Shown one piece after another: positions 55,209 through 61,944 of a stretch of 64,000 bases of DNA; positions within the stretch are counted from its first letter, which is position 1; every line of letters begins with the position of its first letter. The notes beneath the pieces are model-generated. The model worked only from the letters and a program-made list of their open reading frames with translations, searched no databases and was not told the DNA's origin. Origin of the DNA: Solwaraspora sp. WMMD792 (GTDB taxonomy: Bacteria > Actinomycetota > Actinomycetes > Mycobacteriales > Micromonosporaceae); contig NZ_JARUBH010000009.1 in assembly GCF_029626105.1 (NCBI RefSeq), positions 2,604,001 through 2,668,000 of the forward strand, read 5' to 3'. Both the position numbers and the translations under genes were made by a program.

Positions 55209-56354
55209 TCACAGCTCGGACTCGGCGATGATCTCCCGCATGATCTCGCTACTCCCACCCGCGATCGTGACGAGCCGGGTGTCCCGGAAGACCCGGGAGA
55301 TCGGCGCCTCCGCGAGGTAGCCGTGCCCGCCGAAGAGCTGAAGGCACTGCCCCGCCACCTCGACGGCGAGCTCGGTGGCCCGCAGTTTGGCCATCGCGCA
55401 CTGGGACATCGCCTGCTGTCCCTGGCTGTACAGCCAGGCCGCGTGATAGGCGAGCTGGCGCGCCGCCGCTGTGTGACTCATCAACTCGGCCAGCCGGTGC
55501 CGCACCACCTGCAGGCCCAGGATCGTGGTGCCGAAGACCTGCCGCTCGTCCGCGTACCGTCTAGCCAGTTCCAGCGTGTAGTCGATCTCCCCGAGCGCCA
55601 GGAGTGCGGCCGCGATCCGCTCGAGCTGAAACGCTTTCATGATCCACAGGAATCCCGAGTTCCGCCGACCGAGAAGCTGGTCTTCTCCGACCACGACATC
55701 GTCGAACTCCACGCTCGCGGTGTCGGAGCAGTGCCACCCCAGCTTCTCCACCGGAGTCCTCGTCACCCCTGGTGCTCGGGCGTCGACCACGAACAGGGAG
55801 ATACTGCGGGATCCGTCTCCGTCGCCCGTCCTGACCGCCGTGACCATGAAATCCGCGGTCAACCCGTTGGTCACGAAGGCCTTGCTGCCCCGGATGGTGT
55901 ACCGGTCCCCCGTAGCCCGTGCTGCGCACCGGATGCCCGCCACATCGGATCCGGCCTGGGGCTCCGTGATCGCCAGTGCGGCGATCATGTCGCCCTGCAC
56001 GGCCGGCTTCAGGTACTCCGACTTCTGACGGTGGTCGCCCGCCAGGTGCAGGTAGGTCGTCGCCATGTAGCTGTGAACGGACATCGCCCCGCGGAAGCCA
56101 CCATTACCCAGCCTACCTAGCTCCTCAAGGTAGGCGACCGAGTGGAAGAACGGCAGGTCGCGACCCCCGTACACAACGGGGTAGTGCAGTCCTAGTAGCC
56201 CGTGCTCCCCGAACAGCTTCCAGATATCGCGCGGAATCCGGCGCTGCGACTCCCAATCGTTCAGCCGGGGAGCTACGTGCTCCTGCAGAAACCGCCGCGT
56301 CCACGCCCGGAACGCGTCCGCATCGGGGGAAAAGTAGATCGAGCTAGCGCTCAC
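55209..56354 (-). CDS. Acyl-CoA (or acyl-ACP) dehydrogenase
   Basis: A 381-residue FAD-dependent dehydrogenase that would introduce an alpha-beta double bond. Features: H-G-L-L-G-L-H-Y near 50, the FAD/substrate segment A-L-A-I-T-E-P-Q-A-G-S-D near 125, R-Q-V-F-G near 270, and the C-terminal G-G-H-G-Y-L-A-E-A-P-I-S-R-V-F-R-D, whose Glu corresponds to the catalytic base, followed by A-G-G-S-S-E-I. GTG start at 56354. Downstream of the ACP, dioxygenase and amidohydrolase genes on the same strand. Because a discrete ACP is in the same unit, the substrate may be an acyl- or aminoacyl-S-ACP. Substrate unknown. Confidence 0.92.
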   Translation of the reverse strand: MSASSIYFSPDADAFRAWTRRFLQEHVAPRLNDWESQRRIPRDIWKLFGEHGLLGLHYPVVYGGRDLPFFHSVAYLEELGRLGNGGFRGAMSVHSYMATTYLHLAGDHRQKSEYLKPAVQGDMIAALAITEPQAGSDVAGIRCAARATGDRYTIRGSKAFVTNGLTADFMVTAVRTGDGDGSRSISLFVVDARAPGVTRTPVEKLGWHCSDTASVEFDDVVVGEDQLLGRRNSGFLWIMKAFQLERIAAALLALGEIDYTLELARRYADERQVFGTTILGLQVVRHRLAELMSHTAAARQLAYHAAWLYSQGQQAMSQCAMAKLRATELAVEVAGQCLQLFGGHGYLAEAPISRVFRDTRLVTIAGGSSEIMREIIAESEL

Positions 56355-56409
56355 AACGTCGTCCTAGGGCTCTGGCGGGTACTGCCTTGCCGGCACGGAA
56401 GACGGGCCA

Positions 56410-57294
56410 TCAGGCGTTGGCGCCGTACAGGAACGTGCGGGCGTTCAGCTCGAACAGCTTGCCGGCCTGCGCGTCGGTCAGGAATCCACGCATTTTTCCG
56501 ATCTTCGCTGTCAGGTCTCCGGAGAAGTCGAACAGCGGTGCGTCCGACCCGAACAGGATCTGGTCTGGCACCTCGGCGCAGAGCATCAGCATCAGCTCCA
56601 GGTCGCCGTCCGGGATCTGGTGGAACGACGAGATGTCCGCGTAAAGGTTCCCGGGATACTTCCGCAGCAGCTTGACGGTCCCTTCCGGGTCCCAGACCAT
56701 GCCGTGCGCCAACGCGATACGCAGGTCAGGAAACCGCCGGACGACCTCCTCGACGCTGTGTGGGTACCGTTGGGCCCGGCCAAGCGTCGGCAGCGACGGC
56801 CCTGAGTGGGTCAGTACGGGCACACCGTTGTCGCTGCAGTGGCGCCAGAGCGGTGCCATCCGCTCATCATCCAACTCGAAGCCACACGGCGGGTACAGCT
56901 TGACCCCTTCGCAACCAGGCAGGGCAGTCCAACGTTCGACGGTACTGAGCGCCGACGCACCACGCGAAGGATCGAAGCCCGCGAAGAACGTCAGCCGGCC
57001 GTCGGACGCCTCGGCCACCTCGGCATGGTGCTGGTGGATCTCCTCAATGGTCAACTCGGGCTCACCGAGCGCCGGGCCGAAATCGGCGATCAGCATCACG
57101 GACTTGGCGATCCCGTGGGCGTTCATCTGCGACAGGAGGCGGTTGCCGTGCCGGTCCAGCAGGTAGAGGCGTAGGGCCCGCTCGACGCCGCTCCGACCGA
57201 GCCGGCCGTCCTCGAGCATCGAGCCGGCGATGCCCGCGATGAATCCGGGCGAAATGCAGCGGGCGTCGGCCAGATGAACGTGGATGTCAATCAT
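56410..57294 (-). CDS. Amidohydrolase family 2 (TIM-barrel metal hydrolase/decarboxylase)
   Basis: A 294-residue TIM-barrel metal enzyme of the amidohydrolase-2 group. The H-x-H metal motif is His5 and His7 (I-D-I-H-V-H), a later metal His is in V-P-V-L-T-H-S-G, another in L-A-H-G-M-V-W, and the barrel Asp lies in L-F-G-S-D-A-P. Members hydrolyse amide, lactone or C-O bonds or decarboxylate carboxylates. ATG 57294 fits the motif position; the frame to 57339 adds Arg-rich residues. 49 bp after the PhyH gene on the same strand, so probably part of the ACP unit. Reaction unknown. Confidence 0.88.
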   Translation of the reverse strand: MIDIHVHLADARCISPGFIAGIAGSMLEDGRLGRSGVERALRLYLLDRHGNRLLSQMNAHGIAKSVMLIADFGPALGEPELTIEEIHQHHAEVAEASDGRLTFFAGFDPSRGASALSTVERWTALPGCEGVKLYPPCGFELDDERMAPLWRHCSDNGVPVLTHSGPSLPTLGRAQRYPHSVEEVVRRFPDLRIALAHGMVWDPEGTVKLLRKYPGNLYADISSFHQIPDGDLELMLMLCAEVPDQILFGSDAPLFDFSGDLTAKIGKMRGFLTDAQAGKLFELNARTFLYGANA

Positions 57295-57343
57295 CACTGG
57301 TTCGTTCCGTCGACGGCGCGCGTCCGGTTCACCCACCACCTGG

Positions 57344-58249
57344 TCACTGCGTCGCCGTATGGTGCAGTGTCGGAAAGATGACCGGGTCGCTGTAGTCCGG
57401 TAGGCCGTTCGCTGATTTCCGGCAGATCAGGTCGTGGGAATGCTGGAAGACCGGCTTTTCTTTACTCAGAAAGCTCAGGTCGCGGTAACGGTTTTCGCCG
57501 TCCTGCAGGTGGACCGACAGGGCCCGCCGCGGCGAATCGGATACGTTGGCGTAGCTGCCGTGGATGGTGTAGCAGTCGTGGAAGCTTACCTGGCCCCGCT
57601 TGAGTTCGAGCGGCACCTCGACGAGTTCGTTCCCCTCGGTGTTAATCAGCTCCGACTTGATGAAGTCCATGTTCTTCTCGCCGAAGGTGACCAGCGCGTG
57701 GTTGTTCCGCCACCGGTGACTGCCCTTGATCACTACCAGGCAGCCGTTCTCCGTCGAGCAGTCATGCAGCGGGATCCACGCGGTGATCATCCGGTCCGAC
57801 TTGCAGGTGGGCCAGTAACGCTTGTCCTGGTGGAACCCGGTGACGCCCTCACTTTCCTCGGACGCACGCGCGGGTGGCTTGTAGATGAGTTGGTCCTTCC
57901 AGTACCTGATCTCGGTGGCCCCGATCAGGGCGGCCGCGATCGCCGAGATGATCGGAAGCCGGGCCAGCGCACGGAGTCCCAGGCTGTGGAAAGAGGCGTA
58001 GCCGTCCGCGCGGCTAAGGCTTCGATCCAGGAAGGGCACGCCGAAGTTGGGGTCCACCCGCGGATTGTCGCTCCACGGAAAGCGCTCGTCGTAGTCGCAG
58101 CGGTAGATCCGCTCACTGCCGTCCAGCGCCTCGGCTATCTGCTCGTCGCTCAGAATCCTCTTGGAGATGTAGTAGCCGTTGCGCCGATAGAAGTCGATGT
58201 CCTCTTCGGACGGCATCAGTGCCTGTGTTTCGGTCTCGCTGTCGCTCAT
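57344..58249 (-). CDS. Phytanoyl-CoA dioxygenase (PhyH)-like Fe(II)/2-oxoglutarate hydroxylase
   Basis: A 301-residue non-haem iron dioxygenase. The facial triad is the hydroxylase type: His140-Gln-Asp142 (G-F-H-Q-D-K), with His230 (T-I-H-G-S) and an Arg pair at 241-242 for 2-oxoglutarate. The third ligand is Asp, in contrast with the Ala of the halogenase in the same locus. It should hydroxylate an unactivated carbon, probably on an ACP- or PCP-bound residue or acyl chain. ATG 58249, 13 bp after the ACP gene. Co-transcribed with the ACP, which may present the substrate. Exact target unknown. Confidence 0.9.
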   Translation of the reverse strand: MSDSETETQALMPSEEDIDFYRRNGYYISKRILSDEQIAEALDGSERIYRCDYDERFPWSDNPRVDPNFGVPFLDRSLSRADGYASFHSLGLRALARLPIISAIAAALIGATEIRYWKDQLIYKPPARASEESEGVTGFHQDKRYWPTCKSDRMITAWIPLHDCSTENGCLVVIKGSHRWRNNHALVTFGEKNMDFIKSELINTEGNELVEVPLELKRGQVSFHDCYTIHGSYANVSDSPRRALSVHLQDGENRYRDLSFLSKEKPVFQHSHDLICRKSANGLPDYSDPVIFPTLHHTATQ

Positions 58250-58262
58250 GACCCGACTCCCG

Positions 58263-58532
58263 TCAGAGGTCTCGCAGCCGCTCCACCAGCGTGACGAGAT
58301 CGCCAACCGTGGTGATCTCAGAGAGGTCGATGTACTCGGCAACCTCGTCGAGTTCCTTACCGATGATGTCCTCCAAGCTGAGGAGCAGGTTGATGTATTT
58401 CATCGAATCCATGCCCAACGACTGGAGTGACGTGGACCGGGACAGGTCGGCTCGGCGGACCGCGCCCTCCTCGCCGAGCATCGCGACCAGGATCCGGCAC
58501 ACTTCGTCGTACAGGACGATTTGAGTCGACAT
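58263..58532 (-). CDS. Discrete acyl/peptidyl carrier protein
   Basis: An 89-residue carrier protein. The phosphopantetheine Ser is Ser43 in L-G-M-D-S-M-K, followed by a helix I-N-L-L-L-S-L-E and an acidic C-terminal helix, the usual four-helix layout. The ATG at 58532 has GGAAGGTG upstream; a longer frame to 58703 is low complexity. It is the first gene of a unit with the PhyH dioxygenase, amidohydrolase and acyl-CoA dehydrogenase. I infer that it carries a substrate through hydroxylation and desaturation, perhaps delivered or received by the KAS III-like protein. A predicted promoter lies 116 bp upstream. Confidence 0.92.
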   Translation of the reverse strand: MSTQIVLYDEVCRILVAMLGEEGAVRRADLSRSTSLQSLGMDSMKYINLLLSLEDIIGKELDEVAEYIDLSEITTVGDLVTLVERLRDL

Positions 58533-58647
58533 CGGCACCTTCCACTGGGCGTCCGCAGCGAGAGTAACGTGGACGATCGGCACCGAAAGGCAATCACCCG
58601 AGGCGGGGGTGCCGACTTCGTCGCCCCAGCTATCGCCATCGACGCTT

Positions 58648-58676
58648 ATCGTACTCTTGCACCCCGATGGGTTCAA
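58648..58676 (-). promoter_or_regulatory. Predicted promoter of the ACP unit
   Basis: On the minus strand: -35 TTGAAC, 17-bp spacer, -10 TACGAT, about 115 bp before the ACP start. The extended -35 (TTGAACCC) and the spacer length match the predicted promoter of the carbamoyltransferase operon. Confidence 0.5.
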
Positions 58677-58885
58677 GGCTGTCCATGGATGTTCGACAGA
58701 CATGATCAGCGATGTGGTCGGATCGACGAGCTGGGCCGTCAGGTCGACGTGGTGATCGGCGAAGTAGCCCTACGCCGCCCACTTCACCAGACCGCGAGCT
58801 GATCGGCTTGCGGCTGCGGATCGTTCGGCGGCGCCCCCGGAGAGCGGCCCGGCGTCGCGGAGCACGTCCCGAAAGCCCGCCGACG

Positions 58886-58924
58886 ACAGTGCAACCCGGG
58901 AGAGTTTCTCCCGGGTTGCACTGT
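58886..58924. terminator. Perfect 18-bp hairpin after glyA
   Basis: The arm acagtgcaacccgggaga is the exact reverse complement of tctcccgggttgcactgt, separated by a 3-nt loop (gtt). It starts about 48 bp after the glyA stop, in the direction of glyA transcription, and would also separate glyA from the ACP promoter. No T-tract. Confidence 0.75.
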
Positions 58925-58971
58925 GATGGCTAGCCCGCCCGCTGCGACCGCGAGCGGTACCACTCATAGAT

Positions 58972-60234
58972 TCAGGCCGACGTGGGCAGCAGCGGGCCCG
59001 GCGCGGGGAACCGGGCGCACAGCGCCCGGACCTCACTGCGGATAGCCTCCGCCCCATCGCTGTCGCCCTTGTTCTGCAGCGCACGGACGAACAGGTCCGC
59101 GACCGCGGTCATCTCCCCGGCTCCCATGCCGCGGGTCGTCGGCGCGGGGGTCCCGAGCCGCACCCCGCTGGTCCGCTGCGCCGACAGGCTGTCGTCGGGA
59201 ATGAGCTGCTTGTTGGTGGCGAGCCCGACCTCCTCCAGCAGCTTCTGCGCGTCGCGACCCTCGATGCCGTACGATCCGACCGTATTGACCACCATGAGGT
59301 GATTGTCGGTCCCGCCTGAGACGAGCTGGGCGCCGTGCTCGAGCAGCCGACCAGCCAGCACCTGTGCGTTCGACAGAGTACGCGCAGCGTACTCGCGGAA
59401 CTCCGGCTCGGCCGCCTTCTTGAGGGCGACGGCGATGGCCGCGATCGTGTGCATGTGCGGCCCGCCCTGCAGGCCTGGGAATACGCTTTTGTCGATCTTC
59501 TTCGCGAACTCGCCCTTACTGAGAATCAGGCCGCCGCGTGGACCACGCAGACTCTTGTGTGTGGTCGTCGTAACCACGTCGAAACCGTGCTCCAGCGGGT
59601 TGGCCAACTGCCCACCCGCGATCAACCCGCCGACGTGGGACACGTCGGCCATGGTCAGGGCACCGACCGCGTCCGCAACCCGCCTAAATCCAGAATAGTC
59701 GAGCTCGCGCGGGTACGACGAGTGTCCGCACAGTATCATCTTTGGGCGGACTTGCTCCGCGATGCGCAGGACCTCGTCGAAATCGATGCGACCGTCCGCG
59801 CCGGCCTTGTAGCGGTGGAATTGGAAAACCCTGGCCATATGTGAAACGGGCGAGCCGTGCGTCAGATGGCCGCCGTGGGTGAGGTCCATTGCGAGAATAG
59901 AGTCCCCCGGTTCCAGGAGCGCGTAGTACACGACCTGGTTCATCGCCGCACCGGAGAGCGCCTGCACATTGGCGTGGTCGGCCCCGAAGAGCTCTCGAGC
60001 ACGCGCGCAGGCCAGACGCTCGATGACATCGGTGTAGGTCTGACCGCCGTAGTAGCGATTGCCGGGGTATCCCTCCGAGTACTTGTTGGTGAACACCGTC
60101 CCCAGTGCGGCGAGCACTTCCGGATAGGTGTAGTTCTCGGAGGGGATGAGCTCCAACTCGCTCTGTTGCCGACGCTCCTCGCCGAGGATCGCGTCAAAGA
60201 CCTCCGGATCGTACTCCTGCAGTAGGTCTCGCAT
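58972..60234 (-). CDS. glyA: Serine hydroxymethyltransferase
   Basis: A 420-residue fold-type I PLP enzyme interconverting serine and glycine with tetrahydrofolate; many also cleave threonine and allothreonine. The PLP lysine is in V-T-T-T-T-H-K-S-L-R-G-P-R-G-G near residue 225, with E-N-Y-T-Y-P near 35, S-G-A-A-M-N near 95 and D-V-S-H-V-G-G near 200. Start at ATG 60234, with a predicted promoter at 60269-60297 and a perfect hairpin after the stop. It looks like a separate unit at the edge of the lipopeptide locus. It may be a second, pathway-dedicated copy supplying Ser/Gly or Thr-type residues; whether the genome has a housekeeping copy cannot be seen here. Confidence 0.95.
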   Translation of the reverse strand: MRDLLQEYDPEVFDAILGEERRQQSELELIPSENYTYPEVLAALGTVFTNKYSEGYPGNRYYGGQTYTDVIERLACARARELFGADHANVQALSGAAMNQVVYYALLEPGDSILAMDLTHGGHLTHGSPVSHMARVFQFHRYKAGADGRIDFDEVLRIAEQVRPKMILCGHSSYPRELDYSGFRRVADAVGALTMADVSHVGGLIAGGQLANPLEHGFDVVTTTTHKSLRGPRGGLILSKGEFAKKIDKSVFPGLQGGPHMHTIAAIAVALKKAAEPEFREYAARTLSNAQVLAGRLLEHGAQLVSGGTDNHLMVVNTVGSYGIEGRDAQKLLEEVGLATNKQLIPDDSLSAQRTSGVRLGTPAPTTRGMGAGEMTAVADLFVRALQNKGDSDGAEAIRSEVRALCARFPAPGPLLPTSA

Positions 60235-60268
60235 CGCTCGCTCTCTAGACTCTTCCTCGGAGCCCGGG

Positions 60269-60297
60269 AGAGTACGCGTACGTGACGGTCACGCCAA
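60269..60297 (-). promoter_or_regulatory. Predicted glyA promoter
   Basis: On the minus strand: -35 TTGGCG, 17-bp spacer, -10 TACTCT, about 35 bp before the glyA ATG. Confidence 0.4.
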
Positions 60298-60474
60298 GAA
60301 CGCAGACCCCGGACACAACAACATTCTCAAGCCAGACCGTACCGCACCTCGGCACCAGTCGGGACGAGGCACACTGCCGTCACGGCATCGGGGCTCGGCA
60401 GATGGCGCGGCAGGCCGCCGCCAGCTCGTAGCGTCATGGATGGCACCGCTCGCCTCCACCTCACCGCATGGATC

Positions 60475-60503
60475 TTGATCAGATCGACAGCCTCGCATAC
60501 TCT
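60475..60503 (+). promoter_or_regulatory. Predicted promoter of the MFS-PKS operon
   Basis: -35 TTGATC, 17-bp spacer, -10 TACTCT, 139 bp before the GTG at 60643. Confidence 0.4.
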
Positions 60504-60642
60504 GACGGGCGGTAGTCATCACGTAACGACGAGCCAATGGCGACCACCGTCCCTGGGGGCACAGCTTGCCGCACCCATCCTGCTCTGCCGGACACCCCCC
60601 ACGCCCGAGGTCGACGGCACCTGACGTATCCGCCGGCCGATC

Positions 60643-61944
60643 GTGACCGTCACGGATCAGGACCCGGGCCGCACCAGCAGCGGGATGCGGCACTTCCGGT
60701 TTCTGGTGGTCGGCAACGCGGTCTCGGCATACGGCACCTATCTGGACATGATCGCGCTCAGCCTGTTCGCGTACTCGCTGACCGGCAGTGCCACGCACAC
60801 CGGGTTGTTCCTGGCACTACGGCTGGCCACCAGTGTACTCACCGGATTCGGTGCCGGGAGCCTGGTGTCCCGGCTCGACCGCAAGCGGATCATGGTGACG
60901 TCCGACATCAGTCAGGCGGTCGCCCTGGTCGTGCTGGTTCTCGCACCGACGACGGCCCAGGCCGGCCTGCTGTACGCCGTCGCGGTCGTCACCGGCGCCG
61001 GCGCCACGCTCACCAGCGTCGCGCTGCGCAGCAGCATCCCCGAGATCGTCGGGCAGGACCAGCGGGTCCGGGCGAACGCGCTGCTCGCCACCGGCCGGTC
61101 GTTGGCGATGGTCGCCGGGTTCGCCTCGGCCGGAGTCCTCATCTCCACGGTCGGCTACACCGGTGCGTTCCTCATCGACGCCGGAGCGTTCCTTTTCTCA
61201 GCCGCGGTCCTGGCCCGGCTACCGATCACCACCCGCAGCCGACGGTCGGCAGCCGCAGCGGGCTCCGGGCCGGGCGCAGCAACGGACACCGGGCCGGACT
61301 CCGGGCCGGACGAGGCGCGACGGCCGTCCGGAGTCCTCACCGCGCAGTTGACGGCCCTGCGCTACCTGCGGCTCACCCCGGTCCTGCTGGCACTGATCAG
61401 TCTGCGCGCCGCCGACGCGTTCGGCTCGGCCTCGCACAACGTCGGCCTGCCGGTGCTGTCCACCATGCTGGACCCGCAGCATCCGGCCGCGTTCATGTCC
61501 CAGTTCTGGGCCACCTGGGCGGTCGGCAACATCATCGCGCAGCGCGCCGTCGCCCGCTGGGCCAGACACACCGGCCGGACCATCAACGAGCGCGCGTTCG
61601 CCGCTGGCGCGGCGCTCATGTCGGTGGCCTTCATCCTCACCTTCACCGCGCCGCCGCTGCCGCTGGCCGTCCTGGTCGCCACCGTCGCCGGCGTCGCCGA
61701 CGGCTTCACCGAGATCGCCTACACCACCCGGCTGCAGGCCACTCCGGATGATCAACGCGGCTACGTCTTCGGATTCTCGGCGACCGCGGAGAACCTCGGC
61801 TTCGGCGTCGGCATGGTGGCCTGCTCCTTTCTGCTGGAACAGTTCAGTCCGTTGACCGTGGTCACTCTGTTCCACGGGCTGGCGGTGCTGCTGGCAGTGG
61901 CTTTCCTGGCCACGCTGTGGGCGTGTCGACGGACGACGACATGA
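60643..61944 (+). CDS. MFS transporter, probable exporter
   Basis: A 433-residue major facilitator with about 12 helices and the MFS loop motif L-V-S-R-L-D-R-K-R between helices 2 and 3. A hydrophilic Gly/Pro/Asp-rich central loop (around residues 200-225) separates the two halves. GTG start at 60643; an ATG at 60685 is possible. The ATG of the PKS overlaps its stop (ATGA), so transporter and PKS are expressed together, and export of the polyketide or self-resistance is the likely role. Confidence 0.88.
   Translation: MTVTDQDPGRTSSGMRHFRFLVVGNAVSAYGTYLDMIALSLFAYSLTGSATHTGLFLALRLATSVLTGFGAGSLVSRLDRKRIMVTSDISQAVALVVLVLAPTTAQAGLLYAVAVVTGAGATLTSVALRSSIPEIVGQDQRVRANALLATGRSLAMVAGFASAGVLISTVGYTGAFLIDAGAFLFSAAVLARLPITTRSRRSAAAAGSGPGAATDTGPDSGPDEARRPSGVLTAQLTALRYLRLTPVLLALISLRAADAFGSASHNVGLPVLSTMLDPQHPAAFMSQFWATWAVGNIIAQRAVARWARHTGRTINERAFAAGAALMSVAFILTFTAPPLPLAVLVATVAGVADGFTEIAYTTRLQATPDDQRGYVFGFSATAENLGFGVGMVACSFLLEQFSPLTVVTLFHGLAVLLAVAFLATLWACRRTTT

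Larger units (their letters stand above)
58533..58971. other. Non-coding stretch between ACP gene and glyA
   Basis: About 440 bp with no credible gene. It holds the predicted ACP promoter and the 18-bp hairpin. Other short frames are Arg-rich and without motifs. Confidence 0.6.
60235..60642. other. Divergent intergenic region, glyA and MFS-PKS genes
   Basis: About 400 bp without a gene; it marks the border between the lipopeptide locus and the PKS cluster. It contains predicted promoters for both directions. Confidence 0.6.

Noticed and set aside
57344-58249. PhyH-like protein as a second halogenase
   Set aside because: It has Asp142 in the H-x-D motif, the hydroxylase arrangement; halogenases of this fold have Ala or Gly there.
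27849-60234. An MbtH-like helper gene for the NRPS
   Set aside because: I looked for a 60-75 residue protein with the N-x-E-x-Q-x-S-x-W-P pattern and saw none in any gap; it may be elsewhere in the genome.
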